A DNA stretch of 47,089 nt, taken from the NCBI GenBank assembly GCA_910579965.1, contig CAJTWF010000018.1:1-47089 (forward strand), written 5' to 3'. The notes beneath the pieces were generated by a model. It did not search any database and was not told the DNA's origin. It worked only from the letters and a program-made list of their open reading frames with translations. Origin of the DNA: an uncultured Oscillospiraceae bacterium (GTDB lineage Bacteria; Bacillota; Clostridia; Oscillospirales; Oscillospiraceae). Below are positions 33,341 through 40,779 of this stretch, piece by piece. A program made the position numbers and the translations under genes. How positions within the stretch are numbered: position 1 is the first letter of the stretch; each line of letters begins with the position of its first letter.

Positions 33341-33487
33341 GTGAAGCATACATATATCGTGACATCAACGGAAGAAGAACGACAGGAACTGCGTGCGCCG
33401 GCAGAAAAGAGACCGGTCCAAGGATATCGGATCAAACACGCACAAATACTGCTTAAATTAGATGAACTACCAGAAAACCAGGCTTAG
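33341..33487 (+). mobile_element. IS630-family transposase N-terminal remnant
   Basis: From GTG 33341 the frame reads a 48-residue product whose start (KHTYIVTSTEEERQEL) and middle (GYRIKHAQILLKLDE) match the helix-turn-helix N-terminus of IS630/Tc1-type transposases. The frame stops at TAG 33485-33487, whose last two bases are the first two of the MITE copy, so the MITE appears to have cut the gene. Confidence 0.7.
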
Positions 33488-33685
33488 AGCCTGTTTAAAA
33501 CCTCAATGTGTGCGGATTGGTGAGCGAGTTTTTTTGTCCTGCACGGCAAAAAGCCGCAGCAATCCCGGCGGATGGCAGGAAACGAATGTGCACGGCCCCT
33601 CGGTGGGGCCGTGCACATTCTATAACGCAGTCACGGCGGAAAATACGCCGCCAAGACGGGCGCGGAGAGATCTTAAACATTTTAT
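33486..33685 (+). mobile_element. MITE-like repeat, diverged copy
   Basis: It starts with the same 12-base end (AGAGCCTGTTTA, 33486-33497) and follows the reverse complement of 18529-18690 nearly base for base, including the CGGCGGAAAATACGCCGCC block. Differences are a 35-base hairpin insertion at 33585-33619 and decay of the right end, where only TAAACA (33674-33679) remains of the inverted repeat. The internal hairpin keeps pairing through a G-U pair. Confidence 0.7.
33585..33619. repeat. 15-bp perfect hairpin inserted in the MITE copy
   Basis: Bases 33585-33599 pair perfectly with 33605-33619 around TCGGT. This segment is absent from the other copy at 18529-18690, so it was either gained here or lost there. 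It has no T tract. Confidence 0.6.
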
Positions 33686-33700
33686 ATCTGGAAAAGACTG

Positions 33701-35233
33701 CTACCGCGCCTTGGGGATCAGCAGCAGCCGGTCCGGAGTGATCTGGCTCTCGTCGGACAGCTCGTTCACCGCCAGGATCCCCTCCCGGGTGGCCCGGTAC
33801 TGCTTGGCAATGGACCACAGGCTCTCCCCCGTCCCCAGCTTGCGCAGAATCAGGGAGGGCGCGGCGGCCCGTTCCCCCTCCTCCTCCGCGGTCTCCGCGC
33901 CGCTGATGCACAGGTAGCGGCGGCGGAAGGAGGTGGTCAGGGCGCACTCCAGGGGGAAGCGGAGCTCCACGCCCTCGGGCATGATGTTGGCGATCACGTC
34001 GCCGTGGCAGGCCGCCTCGGCCTGGCACTCCGGCTCCTCCCCCTCCTGGGGCAGGTCTGTGGGCAGGGAGACGGTGAACTCCCGGCGGACCGCCCCCAGC
34101 ACGTCGTTTTCATCCAGGTACAGGCATCTGGCCCAGACCGGTACCTTCAGCTCGCCGCCGGACAGCTGGGCGCCGCCGCAGCCGATTTCCGTGTCCACCA
34201 CGCTGCGCACGGCCACGCCGGTCTCCAGCAGCTCCCGGACATTCTGGCGGCGGGTTCCCCGCTGGCAGTCCTCGCTGAGCTCCAGCTGGGCGGTCTGGCA
34301 GACCACCGGGGCGGCGGTGCTGTAGAGGTCCGCGATGAACCCCACGTCCTCCCCCCGCCACACGGTCACGCGGGTGCGCATCATCAGCTCCAGCGTGAGC
34401 ACATAGGCGTCCTCCGGGCTGCTCTCGCCGCCTATCCGGCAGTCCACGCTGAGCAGGCGGTAGGCCGCCTCGCTCTCACAGTCCTCGTCAAAGCCGCCCC
34501 CCTCGATGATCTGGGAGAAGGGCAGCTCCTGCTGCAAAAGGCTCAGACGGCCGCCCCCCTCCTGGTACAGGACGGAGGCGGAGATCAGGCCCTTTACCAC
34601 CAGCTTGCTGCCGATGAGCTTGCTGTCCGTGCCGCGGATGTCGATCCGGGTGGACAGGATCTCCTCCGCGCCGCCCCGGCCCGGGGACAGGGGCAGCTCC
34701 TCCGTGAAGGTGAACTCCTTCTCCCGCACGCCGGCGGCTACCCGGGTCTGCCTCCGCTCCTGGAGTAGCTGCACCCCCTCCCCCTCCTCCATGGCCGTAC
34801 ACACGGACAGGGACACGTGGCGGCAGCCGATGGGGCAGAGGAGCAGGTTGGCCCGGGTCAGCACCTTCCGGGGGTTGAGGACGCGGGTGTCGATGCCCCG
34901 GAGCTCCCCCCGGATGTCCAGAAATTCGCACTCCGCGCCCCCCTGTCCCTCCCCGTAGCACTGGAAGGGGATCTGGAAGTGGAGGGAGCGGGGACCCTCC
35001 TCCTTCTCCGGTATGTACAGCACCGACACCTCCACCGAGCCGCTGGCGCAGAAACGCCCGTCCGCCGTCAGCTCCCGGTTGGTCAGACACACCAGGCCCG
35101 TGGTGTCCACGATCCGGGCGATGTCCGCGCAGCTGTCCGGCACAATGTTCTCCCGCATGGTCTCGCAGGAGAAGGGGGTAAAGCGGAGCGGCTCATAGTA
35201 GTCATGGCCGGCTTTTTTGAATTGCAGTTCCAT
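33701..35233 (-). CDS. SipL-like SPOCS/LysM sporulation protein
   Basis: The 510-residue protein has repeated SPOCS (DUF3794) domains through its first 420 residues. It ends in a LysM domain (GTGESLWSIAKQY, about 465-510). This is the layout of SipL, the clostridial coat-morphogenesis protein that binds SpoIVA on the forespore surface. Many Firmicutes have more than one such paralogue, so the exact SipL role is not certain. AAGGGAGG precedes ATG 35233. spoVM lies 71 bases upstream on the same strand, strengthening a spore-coat assignment. Confidence 0.85.
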   Translation of the reverse strand: MELQFKKAGHDYYEPLRFTPFSCETMRENIVPDSCADIARIVDTTGLVCLTNRELTADGRFCASGSVEVSVLYIPEKEEGPRSLHFQIPFQCYGEGQGGAECEFLDIRGELRGIDTRVLNPRKVLTRANLLLCPIGCRHVSLSVCTAMEEGEGVQLLQERRQTRVAAGVREKEFTFTEELPLSPGRGGAEEILSTRIDIRGTDSKLIGSKLVVKGLISASVLYQEGGGRLSLLQQELPFSQIIEGGGFDEDCESEAAYRLLSVDCRIGGESSPEDAYVLTLELMMRTRVTVWRGEDVGFIADLYSTAAPVVCQTAQLELSEDCQRGTRRQNVRELLETGVAVRSVVDTEIGCGGAQLSGGELKVPVWARCLYLDENDVLGAVRREFTVSLPTDLPQEGEEPECQAEAACHGDVIANIMPEGVELRFPLECALTTSFRRRYLCISGAETAEEEGERAAAPSLILRKLGTGESLWSIAKQYRATREGILAVNELSDESQITPDRLLLIPKAR

Positions 35234-35304
35234 GGTTTGGCGTCCTCCCTTGGCATGGTGTTCAAACGACTGGTTGTCTCCAGTCTATGAGAGGACGGGG
35301 GGAA

Positions 35305-35379
35305 CTATTCCTTGATCCCGAAGAGCCTTCTCAGGATACCGTTCAGAAATCTGGGGGACTTGACGACAACGATCTTCAT
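35305..35379 (-). CDS. spoVM: Stage V sporulation protein M (24 residues)
   Basis: On the minus strand a tiny gene reads MKIVVVKSPRFLNGILRRLF followed by four residues (GIKE). It aligns with Bacillus subtilis SpoVM (26 residues), including the conserved Pro at position 9 and the amphipathic helix that senses the convex forespore membrane and recruits SpoIVA. GAGGAGG lies 5 bases upstream of the start. It sits just upstream of the SipL-like gene, the expected functional company. The gene is too short for usual gene callers. Confidence 0.88.
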   Translation of the reverse strand: MKIVVVKSPRFLNGILRRLFGIKE

Positions 35380-35392
35380 GGGTGCCTCCTCC

Positions 35393-35536
35393 CTACTTGC
35401 GCATACAGCCGCAGCCGCAGCCAATGAGCAGAATTGCCACAAGAAACAGGAGGCATCCGGTGGGAAAGATAGCGGTAATCAGGATACCCAGGCCCAGAGC
35501 TGTGGCGCACACGCCCAGCCAACGGCAGTTTCTCAT
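35393..35536 (-). CDS. 47-residue cysteine-rich membrane peptide upstream of spoVM
   Basis: The frame reads MRNCRWLGVC at its start and ends IGCGCGCMRK. Two hydrophobic stretches fill residues 8-40, and six of the 47 residues are cysteines, four of them in the CGCGC-rich tail and just before it. AAGGAGG lies 10 bases upstream. The stop is 13 bases before spoVM, so co-transcription is likely. No family is recognised. A sporulation link is inferred from position only. Confidence 0.65.
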   Translation of the reverse strand: MRNCRWLGVCATALGLGILITAIFPTGCLLFLVAILLIGCGCGCMRK

Positions 35537-35572
35537 CTCCTTGTCGCCTCCTTGCCGCTTGGGGATACTCCA

Positions 35573-36937
35573 TTATATACAGGGAGGTTCCCATGCGCTA
35601 CGCCTGCCGCAGACCTCCCCGTTGGGGAGGGGGCGGTCCCGGTACGCCTCCCCGGTCCGGAACACGGAGAGCATCAGGCCGGTCAGCGCGGCGTTGAGGA
35701 GAAGCGCGCCCAGCCCGTCGGAGATAAAGGGCAGAGAGAGGGGGCCGAACAATCCATAACCCAGGCTGCAAATCAGATAGGACCCGGCCTGGACCGCCAG
35801 GGTCAGCGCCGCGGCCAGGGCCAGCAGGGACCCCAGCATACTCCCCTCCCCCAGAGCCTTCCGGACGCCCACAGCGGAGAAGACCGCCATCAGCGCCGCC
35901 ATGCCCAGCCACGCCGCGAAGCCAAAACGGTGGGCCAGGTAGACCAGGGCGAAGTCCGTCCGGAGATCGGGCAGCAGCTCCACGCTCCCCACCCACTCCG
36001 GAACGCCGCCGGTCCCCCACCAGACAGACTCCGACAGGATATCCCGGATCATGCAGTACACATACCCCGCCCCCAGCCGGTCCTGCTCCGGATGCAGGAG
36101 GATACCCAGCCTGCCGGAGAGATACCGCCGTCCCAGGACCGCGAGGCAGAGAAGCGCCCCGGCCAGCAGCGCCGAGATCAACAGGACCTGCCGCCGTCTA
36201 TTCGGACCGAACCACCCCCGGCCAATGGCCAGACACAGCGTCCCCAGGGCCGCGACGGCGTACAGGATCAGGCCCGACAGGTTGGACACCAACAGCAGAA
36301 CCACAGCCGGCGGCAGACAGGCGGCCCCGCTGAGGAGGATCCCCGGCAGGCCCATGCTTCTCATGCGGTACACTGCCAGCGCGTAGGCCGCCGGGAAAAC
36401 CAGCGCCAGATAGGACAGCCGGATGCGCAGCCTCCCCACAGTCAGGAGCAGACTTCCCGGCCCCCACTCCCCCAGCAGGATTCCCAGGGCGGCAAAGGCC
36501 AGAACCAGGCCGTACAGCGTCCACCCGTGCCTGCCCAGCTGGGAGAAATCCATGAAATAGAAGCACAAAAACACCCCAAAGGCCAGGGCGTAGGGGAGAA
36601 AATAGGGCACCACCAGCAGACCCGGGGCGGGGCGCAGGACAAAGCAGTTCACCGCCAGCCCCAGCAGCATGAGAAGCCCTGTCAGTCCGGCCAGGAACCA
36701 CTGGGGCCTGGGCCGGTGGGTCTGATCCAGGGCCCGGCCCACCAGCGCCGGGTCCCCCATCTGGGCAATAGCCCTTCCGGCGGCGGTCTCCTCGTCGTCC
36801 CCGGCCGCCATGTACGCGTCCCGCTGGTCCTGGAGATGGTCCTCAATCTCCGCCTCCACCGACGGCCGGATCCTCTTCCAGCGTATGTAACCGCTCACCT
36901 CCCGGCAGTAGTCCCGCAGCCGCTCAGACGGCCCCAT
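35573..36937 (-). CDS. FtsW/RodA/SpoVE-like membrane protein with an N-terminal permease-prefix domain
   Basis: The 454-residue protein starts with about 75 soluble residues of the permease-prefix (DUF1700/HAAS-like) type (RPSVEAEIEDHLQDQRDAY). About ten hydrophobic helices follow. Two FtsW-like signatures are visible: LPDLRTDFALVYLAHRFG, where the family has an LPExHTDF motif, and GPLSLPFISDG near the C-terminus. It could be a divergent peptidoglycan polymerase of the SEDS family. The prefix domain is usually seen on PadR-controlled membrane proteins, and a PadR gene overlaps its start by 14 bases. Confidence 0.75.
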   Translation of the reverse strand: MGPSERLRDYCREVSGYIRWKRIRPSVEAEIEDHLQDQRDAYMAAGDDEETAAGRAIAQMGDPALVGRALDQTHRPRPQWFLAGLTGLLMLLGLAVNCFVLRPAPGLLVVPYFLPYALAFGVFLCFYFMDFSQLGRHGWTLYGLVLAFAALGILLGEWGPGSLLLTVGRLRIRLSYLALVFPAAYALAVYRMRSMGLPGILLSGAACLPPAVVLLLVSNLSGLILYAVAALGTLCLAIGRGWFGPNRRRQVLLISALLAGALLCLAVLGRRYLSGRLGILLHPEQDRLGAGYVYCMIRDILSESVWWGTGGVPEWVGSVELLPDLRTDFALVYLAHRFGFAAWLGMAALMAVFSAVGVRKALGEGSMLGSLLALAAALTLAVQAGSYLICSLGYGLFGPLSLPFISDGLGALLLNAALTGLMLSVFRTGEAYRDRPLPNGEVCGRRSAWEPPCI

Positions 36938-37271
36938 AGCTGACCCCTCCTCTCAAAATCCTGTTGACCGCCTCGGCGTAGACGGTCCACTCCCGCTGCT
37001 TCTCCTCCAGCAGCCGTTTCCCCTTCTCAGTCAGGTGGTAATACTTGCGGGTCCGGTCCGTGTCCGCCCGCCGCTCACAGGACGTCAGAGCGCCCTCCCG
37101 CTCCAGGCCGTGGAGAATGGGATAGAGGGTGCCGGCCTTCAGGTCAAAGGTGTGATCGGACCGCCGGGCGAGGGTCTCGATCATCTCGTAGCCGTACATG
37201 TCCCGCTCCTCTAGCAGCTTCAGCACAAGGACGGCCGCGCTGCCCGGCCACAGGTTTTTGTCCGCTGCCAT
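36924..37271 (-). CDS. PadR-family transcriptional regulator
   Basis: The 115-residue protein has the PadR winged helix: DMYGYEMIETLARRS, then DLKAGTLYPILHGLEREGAL, then the RKYYHLTEKGKRLL wing, plus a short C-terminal dimer helix. ATG 37271 follows AAAGGAGG; an upstream ATG at 37337 is within the promoter. It overlaps the membrane-protein gene by 14 bases. The upstream palindrome lies over its own promoter, so it probably represses this two-gene operon. Confidence 0.92.
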   Translation of the reverse strand: MAADKNLWPGSAAVLVLKLLEERDMYGYEMIETLARRSDHTFDLKAGTLYPILHGLEREGALTSCERRADTDRTRKYYHLTEKGKRLLEEKQREWTVYAEAVNRILRGGVSYGAV

Positions 37272-37286
37272 ATATCGTCCTCCTTT

Positions 37287-37337
37287 ATATATCGAGTATC
37301 TATATAGCATTATATATAGATGCTCGATATATGTCAA
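37287..37337 (-). promoter_or_regulatory. PadR operon promoter and long palindromic operator
   Basis: On the minus strand TTGACA (37337-37332), a 17-base spacer and TATAAT (37314-37309) form a consensus promoter. A 20-bp palindrome (37287-37306 and 37313-37332, one mismatch, 6-base centre) covers the spacer, the -10 and the start region. This is the expected place for autorepression by a dimeric PadR protein. Confidence 0.85.
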
Positions 37338-37347
37338 GAAAAACCTA

Positions 37348-37374
37348 CTCGGTCCCGGAGCCTCCGGGACCGAG
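37348..37374 (-). terminator. Rho-independent terminator after proA
   Basis: Eleven bases (37348-37358) pair with 37364-37374 around AGCCT. On the minus strand a TTTTT run follows after a few bases. It ends the proB-NUDIX-proA transcript just before the PadR promoter. Confidence 0.75.
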
Positions 37375-37397
37375 CACAGCTGCGGGATACAGACGGG

Positions 37398-38654
37398 TCA
37401 GCGGACCTGTCCGTCCCCGGTGATGACATATTGATAGGTACACAGCTCCTCCAGGCCCATGGGCCCCCGGGCGTGGAGCTTCTGGGTGGAGATGCCCATC
37501 TCGCAGCCCAGGCCGAACTCCCCGCCGTCGGTGAACCGGGTGGACACGTTCCAGTACACCGCCGCGCTGTCCACGGCGGCGATGAACCGCCGGGCCGTTT
37601 CGGCATCGGCAGTAACGATGCAGTCGCTGTGGCCGGTGGAGTGGGCGGCAATGTGGTCCGCCGCCGCCTGGGCGCTGTCCACCACCCCCACGGCCAGGAT
37701 GTAGTCCAGAAACTCCGTGTCAAAGTCCGCCTCCCCGGCGGGCACGCCCTCGATGACGGCCCCGGCCCGGCTGTCCAGGCGCAGCTCCACGCTCTGGAGC
37801 CCGGCTGCGGCCCGGTCCGTCACCAGCCGCGCCCGCAGCATGGGCAGGAACGCCTCCGCTATGTCCCGGTGGACCAGACACACCTCCTCCGCGTTGCACA
37901 CGCTGGGGCGGCTGGTCTTGGCGTTGTCGATGATGTTCAGGGCCATGTCCAGATCCGCGTCCCGGTCCACGTACACGTGGCAGACGCCGGTGCCGGTCTG
38001 GATGCAGGGGACCCGGGCGTTCTCCACGCAGGCCCGGATGAGCCCCGCTCCCCCCCGGGGGATGAGCAGGTCCACCAGCCCCACCGCCTCCATCAGCTCC
38101 CGGGCGCTCTGACGGGTGGTGTCCTGGATGAGACTTACCGCCTCCCGGGGCAGACCAGCGCCCTCCAGGCCCTCCCGCAACGCCTCCACAATGGCCCCTG
38201 CGGACCGGAAGGCCTCCTTGCCGCCCCGGAGGACGCACACGTTTCCGCTCTTCACCGCCAGGGCCGCCGCGTCGCTGGTGACGTTGGGCCGGCTCTCATA
38301 GATGATAGCCACCACCCCCATGGGCACGGCAGTCTTCCGGATGGTGATGCCGCTGGGCCGCTCCACCGTGCGCAGCACCCGCCCCACCGGATCGGGCAGG
38401 GCGGCCACCTGCCGCACCCCCTCCGCCATGGCGGCAATCCGCTCCTCCGTCAGGGCCAGACGGTCCAGCATCACCTCGCTGATCTGTCCCCGGGCCGCCT
38501 CCAGGTCCAGGGCGTTGGCGGAGAGAATGGCGGCCCGTTGGGCCCAGAGGCTGTCCGCCATGGCCAGCAGGGCGGCGTTCCTTCTCTCCCCCTCCGCGCC
38601 GCGCAGCGCGGACCGGGCCCCGCGGGCCGCCCGCAGAATGTCCATTGTCGTCAT
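37398..38654 (-). CDS. proA: Gamma-glutamyl phosphate reductase
   Basis: The 418-residue enzyme reduces gamma-glutamyl phosphate to glutamate semialdehyde with NADPH in proline synthesis. The catalytic cysteine is C253 in SVCNAEE. Other family blocks are VVAIIYESRPNVT, VLRGGKEA and the C-terminal GLGCEMGISTQKLHARGPM. Length is standard. ATG 38654 or the in-frame ATG 38645 is possible. It follows proB and a NUDIX gene on the same strand, and a terminator follows. Confidence 0.96.
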   Translation of the reverse strand: MTTMDILRAARGARSALRGAEGERRNAALLAMADSLWAQRAAILSANALDLEAARGQISEVMLDRLALTEERIAAMAEGVRQVAALPDPVGRVLRTVERPSGITIRKTAVPMGVVAIIYESRPNVTSDAAALAVKSGNVCVLRGGKEAFRSAGAIVEALREGLEGAGLPREAVSLIQDTTRQSARELMEAVGLVDLLIPRGGAGLIRACVENARVPCIQTGTGVCHVYVDRDADLDMALNIIDNAKTSRPSVCNAEEVCLVHRDIAEAFLPMLRARLVTDRAAAGLQSVELRLDSRAGAVIEGVPAGEADFDTEFLDYILAVGVVDSAQAAADHIAAHSTGHSDCIVTADAETARRFIAAVDSAAVYWNVSTRFTDGGEFGLGCEMGISTQKLHARGPMGLEELCTYQYVITGDGQVR

Positions 38655-38687
38655 AGCATGGGTCTCCTTTCCTGCGCTTTCGCGCCG

Positions 38688-39302
38688 TCAATCAAACCTC
38701 ACGGACCAGGCCGGGTCCCGGTACGCCTGAAAGCACATCCGCACCTGCTCCTCCGTACACTTCTCGCCGGCCAGGGGCGGCAGGGCGTCCTCCGGAAAGC
38801 AGCCCCGCTCCGTGGTCTCCGCATTGGGTACAAAGTCCCCGCCCATGGCCTCGCAGAGGAAGAAGATCTTCACCACCCCGTAGGGGTAGGGGGGCTGGTT
38901 GTGCTTATCCCGGTCCTGGACCGCGATGAGGGACCGGACCGCCGCGTCCACCCCCGCCTCCTCCTTCAGCTCCTTCACCGCGTTGTCCGCCGGGGACAGG
39001 TTGTACTCGCACCAGCCCCCGGGGATGGCCCACCGCCCGTCCCGCTCCCGGACCAGGAGGATCCGCCCGTCCTGAAACACCGCCCCCCGGGTGTCCACCT
39101 TGGGGGTCTGGTAGCCCACGCCGCCGCAGAAGAGGTCCGTCACCTTCTCCAATGGAAGCCCCGTCCGCTCCGCCAGCATCTCGGCGGCAATCTCCCGTAT
39201 CCGCTGGTACCGCTCCCGGTCAAAGGGGTTCTCGCTGTAGTAGAGCCCCGCCTGGGCCATGCTCTGGAGCTCTGAGGCCCACTGAATGATTCTGTCCTCC
39301 AA
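38688..39302 (-). CDS. NUDIX hydrolase with NUDIX-like N-terminal domain
   Basis: The 204-residue protein carries a NUDIX box of the variant type (GWCEYNLSPADNAVKELKEEAG), in which the first conserved Glu is replaced. A separate N-terminal domain (about 1-60) is typical of the ADP-sugar/ADP-ribose hydrolase branch. The TTG start at 39302 lies 8 bases after AGGAGG; there is no better ATG nearby. It sits between proB and proA, starting 4 bases after the proB stop. Substrate is unknown; a link to proline synthesis is not established. Confidence 0.8.
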   Translation of the reverse strand: MEDRIIQWASELQSMAQAGLYYSENPFDRERYQRIREIAAEMLAERTGLPLEKVTDLFCGGVGYQTPKVDTRGAVFQDGRILLVRERDGRWAIPGGWCEYNLSPADNAVKELKEEAGVDAAVRSLIAVQDRDKHNQPPYPYGVVKIFFLCEAMGGDFVPNAETTERGCFPEDALPPLAGEKCTEEQVRMCFQAYRDPAWSVRFD

Positions 39303-39306
39303 GATG

Positions 39307-40077
39307 CTACCTCCTCTTTCCGTAAAACCGGGTGCCCACGCTCTCCCCGGCGGCAATGCGGTAGAGGTCCTGGGGCCGCTGGCCGTTGGTGATAATCATG
39401 TCGCACCCCGCCTCCATGCACATGCCGGCGGCCCGCAGCTTGGTCACCATGCCGCCGGTGCCCATCTCGCTGCCCGCGTCCCCGGCCAGGGCCAGCAGCT
39501 CCGGCGTCAGCTCCCGCACCTCCGGGATGAGCCGGGCCGAGGGGTCATGCCGGGGGTCCGCAGTGTAGAGCCCCTCAATGTCGCTCATGAGCACCAGCAG
39601 GTCCGCCCGGGCGTTCACCGCCGCCACCGCCCCCAGGGTGTCATTGTCCCCCAGGGCGATCTCCGCCGTGGCCACGGTGTCGTTCTCGTTGATGACCGGC
39701 AGGACCCCCAGCTCCAAAAGGCGGAAGAGGGTGTTCTGGAAATTTTCCCGCCGCTGGCTGTCCTCCACGTCCGCCCCTGTCAGCAGCACCTGGGCCACCG
39801 TGTGGCGGTACTCCCCGAAGAGCTTGTCGTATACGTACATCAGCTCACACTGGCCCACTGCCGCCAGGGCCTGCTTGGTGGGGATGTCCTCCGGCCTGCG
39901 GACCATGTTCATCTTCCCAACCCCCATGGCGATGGCCCCCGAGGACACCAGCACCAGCTCGTGGCCGGCGTTCTTCAGATCGCTCACCACCTTGCACAGC
40001 AGCTCCACCCGCCGGATATTCAGCTTCCCCGTGGCGTAGGTCAGGGTGGAGGTGCCCAGCTTGACAACGATTCTCAC
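39307..40077 (-). CDS. proB: Glutamate 5-kinase, short form without PUA domain
   Basis: The 256-residue enzyme phosphorylates glutamate at the first step of proline synthesis. It has the VVKLGTSTLT kinase start, the VSSGAIAMG loop, and the VINENDTVAT block. It ends without the C-terminal PUA domain seen in E. coli and B. subtilis enzymes. GTG 40077, nine bases after GGAGGG, is preferred; an upstream ATG at 40152 lies beyond the promoter. Its promoter (TTGCCA 40138-40133, TATACT 40114-40109, 18-base spacer) is back to back with that of the ECF sigma gene. Confidence 0.93.
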   Translation of the reverse strand: MRIVVKLGTSTLTYATGKLNIRRVELLCKVVSDLKNAGHELVLVSSGAIAMGVGKMNMVRRPEDIPTKQALAAVGQCELMYVYDKLFGEYRHTVAQVLLTGADVEDSQRRENFQNTLFRLLELGVLPVINENDTVATAEIALGDNDTLGAVAAVNARADLLVLMSDIEGLYTADPRHDPSARLIPEVRELTPELLALAGDAGSEMGTGGMVTKLRAAGMCMEAGCDMIITNGQRPQDLYRIAAGESVGTRFYGKRR

Positions 40078-40108
40078 AGTTTTCACGCCCTCCCTATGAT
40101 TTTCACCC

Positions 40109-40167
40109 AGTATACCATATCCGGCGGGAAAATGGCAATCGACAATCCCCACAGTTTATGGTACAAT
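40109..40167. promoter_or_regulatory. Abutting divergent promoters of proB and the ECF sigma gene
   Basis: The proB -35 (40138-40133, minus strand) and the sigma-gene -35 (TCGACA, 40139-40144, plus strand) touch without a base between them. Their -10 boxes are TATACT (40114-40109) and TACAAT (40162-40167). RNA polymerase binding at one would hinder the other. Confidence 0.65.
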
Positions 40168-40221
40168 GGTGGAAGATTATCCGTTTTTTGTGTCATGAAG
40201 AATGGGGAGAGGGGATGGACC

Positions 40222-40779
40222 ATGGAGGACGGCCAGATCGTCAATCTGTACTGGCGGCGGGATGAGGACGCCATCCGGGCCACGGAGCAGAAGTACGGCG
40301 GGTTCTGCCGCCGGCTGTCTATGAACATTCTGCACAGCTTCCAGGACAGCGAGGAGTGCGTCAACGACGCCTACGGCCGCTGCTGGGACACCATGCCGCC
40401 CCAGCGGCCGGCCAGCCTGCGGGCCTATCTGGGGGTCATCATCCGCAACCTCTCCATCAGCCGCTACCGGGCCGGCCGTGCCCAGAAGCGGTACGGAGGC
40501 GCGGAGGTGCTGCTCAGCGAGCTCTCTGAGTGCGTCCCCGCGCCGGAGAACGTCCAGCGCACCCTGGAGGCCGCCGAGCTGGGCGAGCGCATCAGCCAAT
40601 GGCTGGAGGAGCTGGCCCCGGAGGACCGGGCCCTCTTCGTCCGCCGCTACTGGAGCGGGGAGGCGGTGAAGGATCTGGCCAGGGAGGCGGGAGCCAGGCC
40701 AAACGCAGTCACCAAGCGGCTGCTGCGCCTGCGGGAGAGCCTGCGGCGGACACTGGAGAAGGAGGGGGTGGCCCTGTGA
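40222..40779 (+). CDS. ECF-type RNA polymerase sigma factor
   Basis: The 185-residue protein has sigma region 2 (EECVNDAYGRCWDTMPPQRPASLRAYL, then IIRNLSISRYR) and region 4 (LAPEDRALFVRRYWSGEAVKDLAREAG, then AVTKRLLRLR). ATG 40222 is preceded by GAGAGGGGATGG. Its stop overlaps the GTG start of a membrane-anchored protein, the usual sigma/anti-sigma arrangement. The controlled regulon is unknown. Confidence 0.88.
   Translation: MEDGQIVNLYWRRDEDAIRATEQKYGGFCRRLSMNILHSFQDSEECVNDAYGRCWDTMPPQRPASLRAYLGVIIRNLSISRYRAGRAQKRYGGAEVLLSELSECVPAPENVQRTLEAAELGERISQWLEELAPEDRALFVRRYWSGEAVKDLAREAGARPNAVTKRLLRLRESLRRTLEKEGVAL

Larger units (their letters stand above)
33161..33700. other. Gap holding the fapA promoter, an IS630 remnant and a MITE copy
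   Basis: This 540-base interval contains the fapA promoter (33232-33260), an IS630-type transposase fragment (33341-33487) and the second copy of the inverted-repeat element (33486-33685). I see no intact protein gene in it. Confidence 0.7.
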
